DNA from: CAVUMR01 sp963742715
GTDB lineage: Bacteria; Actinomycetota; Actinomycetes; Mycobacteriales; Micromonosporaceae
Direction: 5' to 3'
DNA length: 64,000 nucleotides
Assembly: GCA_963742715.1 (NCBI GenBank)
Contig: CAVUMR010000002.1
Location: 620,001 to 684,000, forward strand
Shown piece after piece: positions 39,234 through 46,556 of the stretch; position 1 is the first letter of the stretch; every line of letters begins with the position of its first letter. Under the pieces are notes generated by a model, which was not told where the DNA came from, did no database searches, and was given only the letters and a program-made list of their open reading frames with translations. Made by a program: the position numbers and the translations under genes.

Positions 39234-39791
39234 GTGCGGGCGGACGCACAGCGGAACCGGGCTCGGCTGCTCGAGGTCGCCGAGGAGGTGTTCGCGGCGA
39301 GGGGTACCTCGGCGTCGACCGAGGAGATCGCCCGCGCCGCCGGGGTCGGCATCGGCACCGTGTTCCGGCACTTCCCGACCAAGGAGGCGCTGTTGGAGGC
39401 GGTGTTCCTCGGCCGGCTGCGCCGGCTCGCCGACGACGCGGCGGCACTCGCCGCGGCCGACGATCCAGGCGCGGCGCTGTTCTCGTTCTTCACCCGGGCG
39501 GTCGGGGAGTCGGCCACCAAGAACGCGTTGGCCGACGCGCTGGCCGGTGCCGGCGTCGACGTGCACACCGCCACGGCCGGCGTCCGGGGCCAGCTGCGCG
39601 GGGCACTCGAGGTGCTGCTCAGCCGGGCTCAACAAGCGGATGCGGTACGGGACGACCTGAGCGTCGCCGAGCTCACCGCGCTACTGGCCGGCATGGCGCG
39701 AGCCGCCGAACACGCGCACGGGGACCCGAAGGTACAAGAGCGGGCTCTGGCGATCGTGCTGGACGGGCTGCGCCCGCCCCGGCGGCGCTGA
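39234..39791 (+). CDS. TetR-family transcriptional regulator
   Basis: 185 residues from GTG 39234 with GGGAGG upstream. The N-terminal HTH is RARLLEVAEEVFAARGTSASTEEIARAAGVGIGTVFRHFPTKEALLEAVF. The C-terminal helical domain (about 65-180) resembles regulators with the SBP/TetR_C_33-like FTRAVGESATKNALADALAGAG segment. It is likely the repressor of the divergent SnoaL-like gene through the palindrome at 39027-39042. The C-terminus runs into a 16-bp tandem repeat. Confidence 0.92.
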   Translation: MRADAQRNRARLLEVAEEVFAARGTSASTEEIARAAGVGIGTVFRHFPTKEALLEAVFLGRLRRLADDAAALAAADDPGAALFSFFTRAVGESATKNALADALAGAGVDVHTATAGVRGQLRGALEVLLSRAQQADAVRDDLSVAELTALLAGMARAAEHAHGDPKVQERALAIVLDGLRPPRRR

Positions 39792-39903
39792 GCTGCGACG
39801 GCGCTGAGCTGCGACGGCGCTGAGCTGCGACGGCGCTGGGCTGCGACGGCACTGAGCTGCGACGGCGCCGAGCTGCGACGGCGCCGAGCCGCAACGGCGC
39901 CGG
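39785..39903. repeat. 16-bp tandem repeat, about 7 copies
   Basis: Seven consecutive 16-bp units of GAGCTGCGACGGCGCT with a few substitutions run from the last codons of tetR to 39903, just before a strong terminator hairpin. The repeat overlaps the tetR stop codon. It resembles in position and character the 15-bp array after glyS. Confidence 0.85.
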
Positions 39904-39915
39904 GCCTCTACCAGC

Positions 39916-39961
39916 GCGCGTATCGACCTGCTGGCGTCAAAGCAAGCAGGTCGATACGCGC
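39916..39961. terminator. Strong bidirectional hairpin terminator
   Basis: A perfect 17-bp stem (GCGCGTATCGACCTGCT at 39916-39932 with its complement at 39945-39961) encloses a 12-nt loop. It lies between convergent tetR and the S8 peptidase gene and can terminate both transcripts. Confidence 0.85.
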
Positions 39962-39973
39962 TCAAGTGGTGAG

Positions 39974-41443
39974 TCAGGCCGGGTGCGCGCCGAGGCTCGC
40001 CGCCGCGGCGTACACGTCGACCAGCCCGGTGCCCTTGTCGAACGAGGTGGTGTACGCCCCGACCGGCTGGTACGCCGCGCCATTGGTGAACTTGTACGCC
40101 GTCGACTTCAGCGCGTTCTCGATCGCGGCCGGACTTGCGCCCGGAGCCACCTGGCACAGTTGCGCCACGATCCCGGCGATGTGCGGGGTGGCCATCGACG
40201 TGCCGGAGATCGTGTTGAACGTGCCGATGTCCAGCACCCCCGGCCCGTTGCGCGGGTCCAGCCCGGTCGAACACACCACCAGGTACGGCCGGCAGGCCGA
40301 GGTGATGTTCTCGCCCGGCGCGGAGATGTCCGGGAAGGTGCTCGGGTCACTGGCCAGTCCGCGCGAGGAGAAGTCGGACACGGTGCCGTCGCGGGTACCG
40401 GTCTCCTGGTCGTTGTACGAGGCCACCGACAGGATTCCGGCGGTCGGGTCCTTGCCGGGCGGGTTGGACAGATCGGTCGTACCGTCGCCGCCGTCGTTGC
40501 CGTTGGCCCACGCGGTCAGTACGCCCTCGGCGGCCAGCGCCCGCTGCAACTGCACGGTCGCGCTGTTCGGGTCGAACGCGCCGCCGCCGGACGGGCCGTA
40601 CGAGTTGTTGGTGACCCTGATCGGCGGGCAGGTGCTCGCCGGTACGCCCGCGCCACATGGTGCGGCGTGGTGGTCGAGCACCCAGTTCAGCGCCGAGTCG
40701 GCACCGATGATGGACAGTCCGGCACCGACCGACAGGCCGTAGAGCGCGGCTCCCGGCGCGGCGCCGTGCAGGTGGCCGCCGTCGGTGAGGGTGACGTCCC
40801 GACCAGCCACGATGCCGGCCACGTGGGTGCCGTGCCCGCCGAGCGACAGGGTGTCGGTGTCGGCGCCGGTCAGGTCCAGGAAGCAGGAGTCGTTGTCCTC
40901 CACGGTGAGCACCGCGCAGATGTACTTGAGGTTCTTCTTCACCGCGCTGGACCCGTCCGCGTTCTTGAACGCCGGGTGGGTCGCGTCGACCCCGGTGTCG
41001 ATCACCGCGACGCCGACGCCGCGACCGTCGACCGGCGCGTTCGCGCTGGTCCGCAGCGTGTCACGGGCGGCCTGGCCACGGGTGGCGACGTGCGAGGTCT
41101 CCATGGTGAAGGTCAGCTTCTGGTCACCTTCGAGGTAGGTGACGCCCGGCTGGGACCGGGCCGCGGTGATCTGGGCCGCGGTACCGCGGGCCACCACCAC
41201 GCTGATCTTCGGCCAGGCGGTGATCGTCTGCAGTCCGGCCGCGCTGGCCGCGGATCGCGCCGCGGCGAGGTTGGAGCCGTGTACCAGCACCGGCAGCAGG
41301 CTGGTCGAGCCGGCCTGCGCCAGTTGCGTGGAGAGCCCGGTCGAGAGCCGGGCGAGGACGGGTTGGTTGGCGCTCGCCGGAGTGGTGGACATCGCGGCGG
41401 CGGTGACGGCGGCGAGGGCTATGGCGAGGAGAGATCTGCGCAT
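39974..41443 (-). CDS. Secreted S8 (subtilisin) peptidase
   Basis: 489 residues from ATG 41443. The signal peptide (MRRSLLAIALAAVTAAAMSTTPASA) is followed by a propeptide of about 90 residues (LPVLVHGSNLAAARSAA...VTYLEGDQKL) and the catalytic domain with Asp in VAVIDTGVDATHPAF, His in LGGHGTHVAGIVAG, oxyanion Asn in WANGNDGGDG and Ser in ISGTSMATPHIAGIVAQ. All are intact. Two Cys pairs are possible in the large inserts (KYICAVLTVEDNDSC and HAAPCGAGVPASTC). It has no C-terminal repeat domain, unlike the peptidase at 21-23 kb. Confidence 0.93.
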   Translation of the reverse strand: MRRSLLAIALAAVTAAAMSTTPASANQPVLARLSTGLSTQLAQAGSTSLLPVLVHGSNLAAARSAASAAGLQTITAWPKISVVVARGTAAQITAARSQPGVTYLEGDQKLTFTMETSHVATRGQAARDTLRTSANAPVDGRGVGVAVIDTGVDATHPAFKNADGSSAVKKNLKYICAVLTVEDNDSCFLDLTGADTDTLSLGGHGTHVAGIVAGRDVTLTDGGHLHGAAPGAALYGLSVGAGLSIIGADSALNWVLDHHAAPCGAGVPASTCPPIRVTNNSYGPSGGGAFDPNSATVQLQRALAAEGVLTAWANGNDGGDGTTDLSNPPGKDPTAGILSVASYNDQETGTRDGTVSDFSSRGLASDPSTFPDISAPGENITSACRPYLVVCSTGLDPRNGPGVLDIGTFNTISGTSMATPHIAGIVAQLCQVAPGASPAAIENALKSTAYKFTNGAAYQPVGAYTTSFDKGTGLVDVYAAAASLGAHPA

Positions 41444-41565
41444 GTGGGGCTCCTACGCGGAAAAGGGGTGACCTGAATATCGCTGGCCTGGAAATATCCG
41501 GCAACTCCTGAGCGCATTCTTTTACCGGACAATGAGCTACTAACTTCGCGTAAGGGCAGGAATTA

Positions 41566-41579
41566 GTCACGATCGTGAC
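41566..41579. promoter_or_regulatory. 14-bp perfect palindrome, possible operator
   Basis: GTCACGATCGTGAC is a perfect 14-bp palindrome, 123 bp upstream of the S8 peptidase start. The regulator is unknown, and it may instead relate to the coding remnant that begins inside it. Confidence 0.4.
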
Positions 41580-41672
41580 CTGCAACGACGCCTATACCGG
41601 ATGGCCGGCCTACACCGACGCCTGGGTGACCGCCGACCCGGCCTACGTCGCCAACGGTTGGTGCAGCGACTG
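41572..41672 (+). pseudogene. Short coding-like remnant of a secreted protein
   Basis: The plus-strand frame ending at TGA 41670-41672 reads VTCNDAYTGWPAYTDAWVTADP and then ends AYVANGWCSD. It has strong actinobacterial third-position GC and two Cys like a secreted domain. A stop (TAG) lies just upstream at about 41564, no ribosome site is seen, and the peptide would be only about 33 residues. It looks like the tail of a former secreted protein gene. Family not recognised. Confidence 0.35.
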
Positions 41673-41698
41673 AGCGGCACGGATCAGGTAATTGCCGC

Positions 41699-41734
41699 CA
41701 GGCGCCGCAGCTCGTTGTCGGGCTGCGGCGCCTG
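41699..41734. terminator. Hairpin terminator upstream of leuS leader
   Basis: A perfect 13-bp stem (CAGGCGCCGCAGC at 41699-41711 with its complement at 41722-41734) encloses a 10-nt loop. It insulates the leuS unit from read-through from the left. Confidence 0.7.
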
Positions 41735-41780
41735 GGCATATCCGATGACTGCCTCGCCGAATCGGATTAGCCTGAGCGGT

Positions 41781-41816
41781 ATGCGAGGACAGCAGCTCCT
41801 TAGCCCGCCGCGCTGA
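41781..41816 (+). CDS. leuS leader peptide MRGQQLLSPPR
   Basis: An 11-codon open frame (ATG 41781, TGA 41814-41816) has consecutive leucine codons CTC CTT at positions 6 and 7; CTT is rare in such GC-rich genomes. It precedes a terminator hairpin and the leuS gene. This is the classical layout of transcription attenuation by ribosome stalling at low leucyl-tRNA. It is too short for usual gene finding. No protein role is expected beyond regulation. Confidence 0.7.
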   Translation: MRGQQLLSPPR

Positions 41817-41837
41817 GCGGCAGCGGGCGCCACACTC

Positions 41838-41900
41838 CGGGTCCGGACGACCCGACCGGCGTCGCCTCGGCGCGGCAGACCCGCCATCGGCGGGTCTTTT
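41838..41900 (+). promoter_or_regulatory. leuS transcription attenuator
   Basis: The terminator stem AGACCCGCC (41877-41885) with GGCGGGTCT (41889-41897) has a 3-nt loop and ends TTTTCT, an intrinsic terminator. Upstream, CGGGTC (41838-41843) can pair either with GACCCG at 41849-41854 or with the GACCCG of the terminator's left arm (41878-41883), giving mutually exclusive folds. With the leader peptide this fits leucine-dependent attenuation of leuS. Confidence 0.7.
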
Positions 41901-42001
41901 CTCTGTCTATGCGCACGGCTCGTCGCTCCCGGGCTGCCTTCGGCACCTCGGCGGCGACCGCCATCGTGCCGACGCCAGGCGTGCTGACCTGAGGAGCTGT
42001 C

Positions 42002-43942
42002 ATGTCCGACGATTTTTCGACCATCGAGAAGCACTGGCAGAAGGTATGGGCGGAGCTGAATCCGTTCCGCGTCCGCGACGAGACCACAGACGACGCCCCG
42101 GACGCTGAGAGGCCCCGGCGGTACCTGTGCGACATGTTCGCCTACCCCTCCGGTGACCTGCACATGGGTCATGCCGAGGCGTACGCGATCGGGGACATGC
42201 TGGCCCGGTACTGGTTCGCCCGCGGGTACGACGTGCTGCACCCGGTCGGCTGGGACGCGTTCGGACTGCCGGCCGAGAACGCGGCGATCAAGCGCGGACT
42301 GCACCCGGCCGACTGGACCCGCGCCAACATCGCCACGCAGGCCGCCTCGTTCCGCCGGTACGCGATCTCGATCGACTGGTCGCGCCGGCTGGACACGTGC
42401 GAGCCGGACTTCTACCGGTGGAACCAGTGGCTGTTCCTGCGGCTGTACGAGCGGGGCCTGGCGTACCGGGCGGACGGCGCGGTCAACTGGTGCCCGTCCT
42501 GCGCCACCGTGCTGGCGAACGAGCAGGTGATCGACGGCCACTGCGAGCGCTGCCGTACCTCGGTCGTGGAGCGGCAGCTGACCCAGTGGTACTTCCGGAT
42601 CACCGAGTACGCGGACCGGCTGCTGGCGGACATTGAGCGACTGGTCGGGTACTGGCCGGACCGGGTGCTGACCATGCAACGCAACTGGATCGGCCGGGAA
42701 CCGAAGGAGCTGACCGAGCCGGCGGAGCGCTACCGGCTGCACGACTGGCTGATCAGCCGGCAGCGGTACTGGGGTACCCCGATCCCGATCGTCCACTGTG
42801 CACAGTGCGGCGAGGTGCCGGTACCGGACGAGCAACTGCCGGTGGAGCTGCCCGACCTGCGCGGCGTGGACCTGACCCCGCACGGGGTGTCTCCGCTGGC
42901 CACCGCACGGGACTGGGCGCAGGTGCCATGCCCGCGCTGCGGTGGTCCCGCGGAGCGGGACGCGGACACCATGGACACGTTCGTCGACTCGTCCTGGTAC
43001 TTCCTGCGGTACTGCTCGCCGGCCGGACCGGTACGCGCCGATCGTGCCTTCGACCGCGCGGCGGTGGACCGGTGGTGCCCGGTCGACCAGTACATCGGCG
43101 GGGTCGAGCACGCGACCGGGCACCTGCTGTACGCCCGGTTCATCACCAAGGTGCTGTACGACCTGGGCCTGATCGGGTTCACCGAGCCGTTCCGCCGGCT
43201 GCTGAACCAGGGGCAGGTGGTCAACAAGGGCCGGGCGATGAGCAAGTCGCTGGGCAACGGTGTCGAGTTGGGTGAGCAACTGGACGCCTACGGCGTGGAC
43301 GCGGTACGGCTGACCATGGTCTTCGCCGGGCCGCCGGACGACGACATCGACTGGGCCGACGTGTCGCCGGGCGGGGCGGCCCGGTTCCTGAGCCGGGCGC
43401 TGCGGCTGGCCGCGGACGTGACGTCGCCGGTCGGCACCGACCCGGCCGGTGGTGCCGAGGAGCTGCGGCGGGTCACCCACCGGACCGTCGCCGCGGTCAC
43501 CGACCTGATCGAGGCGCAGCGGTTCAACGTGGCGGTGGCGCGGATGATGGAGCTGGTCACCGCGGTACGCCGCGCTGTGGACGCGATCGGCGGGGCGGAT
43601 TCGGCGGTCCGGGAGGCGGTCGAGGCGCTGGCGGTCATGCTGTCCACGGTCGCGCCGTACACCGGCGAGGAGCTGTGGGCCCGGCTGGGCCACCCGCCCA
43701 CGGTCGCGCTGGCCGGCTGGCCGGTGGCCGACCCGGCACTGGTCGCGGTCGACACGGTGGAGTGCGTGGTACAGGTCGCCGGCCGCAAGCGCGCCGTGCT
43801 GCGGGTACCGCCGGAGATCGACGCCGACGAGCTGCGGGCGGTCGCGCTGGCCGAGCCGGCGGTGGTCGAGGCGCTGGCCGGTCGCGCGGTTGCCCGCGCG
43901 GTGGTGAAGCCGCCGAACCTGGTGAACATCGTCCCCGCCTGA
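42002..43942 (+). CDS. leuS: Leucyl-tRNA synthetase lacking the CP1 editing domain
   Basis: 646 residues from ATG 42002 (GGAG upstream). It is a class I synthetase: HMGH (residues 54-57), the Zn-type WCPSCATVLANEQVIDGHCERC, RNWIG (about 226-230), DWLISRQRYWGTPIPI, DTMDTFVDSSWYF, VEHATGHLLYARF and the KMSKS-type AMSKSLGN (about 411-418), then the anticodon helices. Between RNWIG and DWLISRQRYWG there are only about 16 residues, where usual LeuRS has an editing domain of about 180-200 residues. A second Cys cluster (HCAQCG and CPRCGG) follows. The join is seamless, not frameshifted. It is probably a natural editing-free LeuRS; it could be a second copy with a special role. Confidence 0.93.
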   Translation: MSDDFSTIEKHWQKVWAELNPFRVRDETTDDAPDAERPRRYLCDMFAYPSGDLHMGHAEAYAIGDMLARYWFARGYDVLHPVGWDAFGLPAENAAIKRGLHPADWTRANIATQAASFRRYAISIDWSRRLDTCEPDFYRWNQWLFLRLYERGLAYRADGAVNWCPSCATVLANEQVIDGHCERCRTSVVERQLTQWYFRITEYADRLLADIERLVGYWPDRVLTMQRNWIGREPKELTEPAERYRLHDWLISRQRYWGTPIPIVHCAQCGEVPVPDEQLPVELPDLRGVDLTPHGVSPLATARDWAQVPCPRCGGPAERDADTMDTFVDSSWYFLRYCSPAGPVRADRAFDRAAVDRWCPVDQYIGGVEHATGHLLYARFITKVLYDLGLIGFTEPFRRLLNQGQVVNKGRAMSKSLGNGVELGEQLDAYGVDAVRLTMVFAGPPDDDIDWADVSPGGAARFLSRALRLAADVTSPVGTDPAGGAEELRRVTHRTVAAVTDLIEAQRFNVAVARMMELVTAVRRAVDAIGGADSAVREAVEALAVMLSTVAPYTGEELWARLGHPPTVALAGWPVADPALVAVDTVECVVQVAGRKRAVLRVPPEIDADELRAVALAEPAVVEALAGRAVARAVVKPPNLVNIVPA

Positions 43943-44002
43943 ACGGCTTCGGACCGGCCGGGGCGACAGTGCGCCGGCCGGTCCACAAGGCAGGATGTAC
44001 GC

Positions 44003-45949
44003 ATGGCGGGACGGATCCGGGACACCGACATCGCGCAGGTGCGCGAGCGCTCGTCGGTGGTGGACGTGGTGGGCGAGCACGTCACGCTGCGTTCAGCCGG
44101 CGGCGGCAACCTCAAGGGCCTGTGCCCGTTCCACGAGGAGAAGACGCCCAGCTTCAACGTCAGCCCGGCCCGCGGCTTCTGGTACTGCTTCGGCTGCGGC
44201 GAAGGTGGTGACGCGATCGGCTTCCTGATGCAGGTCGAGCACCTGTCCTTCGGCGAGGCGGTGGAGCGGCTGGCCGAGCGGGCCGGGGTGACCCTGCACT
44301 ACGAGGAGACCGGCACCGGCGGCCCGGGCCGGGACCGGCAGCCCGGCCAGCGGCAGCGGATCGTGGCCGCGAACGCCGACGCGGCGGCCTTCTACGCCGA
44401 GCAGCTGACCAGCCCGTCGGCGAAGATCGCCCGCCAGTTTCTCGCCACCCGCGGCTTCGACCAGGCGGCCGCGGAGAAGTACGGCTGCGGGTTCGCGCCG
44501 GAGTCGTGGGACGCGCTGACCCGGCACCTGCGCGCGAAGGGCTACTCCGCGGACGAGCTGACCACCGCCGGTCTCGCCAAGCCGTCCCGGTCCGGCGGCA
44601 TGATCGACCGGTTCCGGCGCCGGCTGCTGTGGCCGATCACGGATCTCGGCGGCGACGTCATCGGGTTCGGCGGACGGAAGCTGTTCGACGACGACGACGG
44701 ACCCAAATACCTGAACACCCCAGAGACTCCGGTGTACAAGAAGTCCCAGGTGCTCTACGGCATCAACGGTGCCAAGCGGGACATCGCCCGGCAGGGTCGC
44801 GCGGTGGTGGTCGAGGGGTACACCGACGTGATGGCCTGCCACCTGGCCGGGGTACCGACCGCCATCGCCACCTGCGGTACCGCGTTCGGCCACGAGCACA
44901 TCTCGGTGCTGCGCCGGTTGATGCTCGACTCGGACGCGTTCAACGGCGAGATCATCTTCACCTTCGACGGGGACGAGGCGGGGCAGCGGGCCGCGCTGCG
45001 CGCGTTCGACGACGAGCAGCGGTTCGTGGCGCAGACGTACGTGGCCGTCTCCCCGGACAACATGGATCCGTGCGAGCTCCGCCAGGCCAAGGGCGACGTG
45101 GCGGTACGTGACCTCGTCGCCGGCCGGGAGCCGCTGATCGCGTTCGCGCTGCGCAGCGTGCTGCGCCGGTACGACCTGGACACCGCGGAGGGGCGGGTGG
45201 CCGCGCTGCGCGCCTCCGCGCCGCTGGTAGCCAAGATCAAGGACCAGGCCCTCCGCCCGGAGTACGCCCGCAAGCTGGCCGGTGACCTGGGCATGGAGGT
45301 GGAGCCGGTGCTGGCCGCGGTGTCCCGGGCGGCCGGTTCGGACGCCCGGGCCGCGGGTGGCCGTCCGAGCGGGCAATCGGCGGGTCGCGGCCCCGGTTCG
45401 GGTAGTGGTCCGGCGACCCGGCCAGCCTCGGGTTCGACCCACGCGGGAGTGAGCCGTCGACTCGTACCCGGTCCGGACAGCCGGCAGGCGCTGGTCGAAC
45501 GGGAAGCCCTCAAACTCGCGCTGCAGTGCCCGGCCATCGCGGGTCCGTACTTCGACGCGGTCGACGCGACCCCGTACGACCATCCGGTGCACGCCCAGGT
45601 GCGGCAGGCGATCGCCGAGGCGGGCGGCGCGGCGGCGGCCACAGCCGGACCCAACTGGGTGGAGAAGGTACGCGACCACTGCCTGGACCTGGCGTCGAAA
45701 GCGCTGGTCGGCGAGCTGTCGGTGGATCGGCTGCTGTCCAACGACGAGCCGGATCCGCGGTACGTCGTGGTGATCCTGGCCCAGCTCCAGTTGCCCGCGG
45801 TCAACCGGCGGGTCGGCGAGCTCAAGTCCCGGCTGCAGCGGATCAACCCGGTCTCCGGCGCCGACGAGTACGGCCGGATCTTCGGGGAACTGGTCTCGCT
45901 GGAGCAGCACGCGCGGGCGCTCAAGGACCAGGCGATCGGAGGGCTATGA
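44003..45949 (+). CDS. dnaG: DNA primase
   Basis: 648 residues from ATG 44003. It synthesises RNA primers at the replication fork. The N-terminal zinc finger has CPFHEEKTPSF and YCFGCGEGGDAIGF. The RNA polymerase domain contains GAKRDIARQGRAVVVEGYTDVMACHLAG and the TOPRIM acidic residues in FTFDGDEAGQRAALRAF. A Gly/Ser-rich linker (about 450-485) leads to the C-terminal helicase-interaction domain. Length is normal for actinobacteria. The stop overlaps the start of the next gene (ATGA). Confidence 0.96.
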   Translation: MAGRIRDTDIAQVRERSSVVDVVGEHVTLRSAGGGNLKGLCPFHEEKTPSFNVSPARGFWYCFGCGEGGDAIGFLMQVEHLSFGEAVERLAERAGVTLHYEETGTGGPGRDRQPGQRQRIVAANADAAAFYAEQLTSPSAKIARQFLATRGFDQAAAEKYGCGFAPESWDALTRHLRAKGYSADELTTAGLAKPSRSGGMIDRFRRRLLWPITDLGGDVIGFGGRKLFDDDDGPKYLNTPETPVYKKSQVLYGINGAKRDIARQGRAVVVEGYTDVMACHLAGVPTAIATCGTAFGHEHISVLRRLMLDSDAFNGEIIFTFDGDEAGQRAALRAFDDEQRFVAQTYVAVSPDNMDPCELRQAKGDVAVRDLVAGREPLIAFALRSVLRRYDLDTAEGRVAALRASAPLVAKIKDQALRPEYARKLAGDLGMEVEPVLAAVSRAAGSDARAAGGRPSGQSAGRGPGSGSGPATRPASGSTHAGVSRRLVPGPDSRQALVEREALKLALQCPAIAGPYFDAVDATPYDHPVHAQVRQAIAEAGGAAAATAGPNWVEKVRDHCLDLASKALVGELSVDRLLSNDEPDPRYVVVILAQLQLPAVNRRVGELKSRLQRINPVSGADEYGRIFGELVSLEQHARALKDQAIGGL

Positions 45950-46503
45950 GCTTGTTGGACCGGCTGCGACGGCGCCGGCGGCGACGGTTGCCCGCCGAGG
46001 CGCGCCCGGCGCTGAGCGCGGACGAGCGGATCGTCGCGTGGGCCGGCGTCGACGGCGAGGCCGACGACGGTGCGCTGGTGGCGACCAACCACGGGCTGTG
46101 GCTGCCCGGTCGGGACGAGCGGCTCGGCTGGCACGAGATCCACAAGGCGACCTGGTCGGGTCGGGTGCTCACCGTCATCCCGGGCGAACCGGCGGCCCCG
46201 TCGCAGGATGGGGAATCCGAGCCCGCGGTGCCGGTGGTGGACGGCGAGCCGGTGGCGTACCAGTTGCTCGAGCCGGGGCAGCTGCCCCACCAGGTGCGGG
46301 TGCGGGTGACCCGCAGCGTCGCGTACTCCACCGAACATCCGGTACCCGGCGGCGCGGTACGGGTGGTGGCCCGGCGGGTGACCGGACGGGACGGCCTGCA
46401 GTGGGCGCTGCGGTACGAGGGCGCCGTGAACCGGGACGATCCGCAGGTGCAGCGGCTCGCCGCCGAGCTGGTCGAGCAGGCCCGGTCGGTCACCGGCGCC
46501 TGA
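45946..46503 (+). CDS. Hypothetical protein coupled to dnaG
   Basis: 185 residues from ATG 45946, overlapping the dnaG stop. A very basic N-terminus (LLDRLRRRRRRRLP) precedes a soluble domain with a beta-rich core (DERIVAWAGV, LVATNHGLWLPGRDERLGWHEIHKATWSGRVLTVIP), resembling a PH-like or bacterial PH2-type fold, and a C-terminal helix (VQRLAAELVEQARSVTG). The downstream position after dnaG appears common in actinobacteria, but no function is known to me. Confidence 0.75.
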   Translation: MSLLDRLRRRRRRRLPAEARPALSADERIVAWAGVDGEADDGALVATNHGLWLPGRDERLGWHEIHKATWSGRVLTVIPGEPAAPSQDGESEPAVPVVDGEPVAYQLLEPGQLPHQVRVRVTRSVAYSTEHPVPGGAVRVVARRVTGRDGLQWALRYEGAVNRDDPQVQRLAAELVEQARSVTGA

Positions 46504-46556
46504 CGGTAGGCCCGCGGTGCTGCGGCGCTGCCGGTGCCGCGGTGCGAGGAGGGGCG

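Larger units (their letters stand above)
41444..41780. other. Intergenic region with palindrome, coding remnant and hairpin
   Basis: 337 bp between divergent S8 peptidase and leuS leader. It holds the 11-mer ACCTGAATATC (41471-41481), a perfect palindrome GTCACGATCGTGAC (41566-41579), a coding-like remnant (41572-41672) and a hairpin terminator (41699-41734). Confidence 0.5.

Noticed and set aside
39673..39894. Minus-strand open frame over the 16-bp array
   Set aside because: It is a translation of the tandem repeat and has no gene-like features.
41601..41780. N-terminal extension of the leader-peptide frame (71 codons in all)
   Set aside because: It would cross a hairpin terminator and has no ribosome site or coding character; the leader ATG at 41781 is more natural.
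42679..42774. Possibility that leuS lost CP1 by frameshift or assembly collapse
   Set aside because: The frame is continuous and both flanking catalytic segments join with a short plausible linker, so a simple assembly error is unlikely, though reads should be checked.
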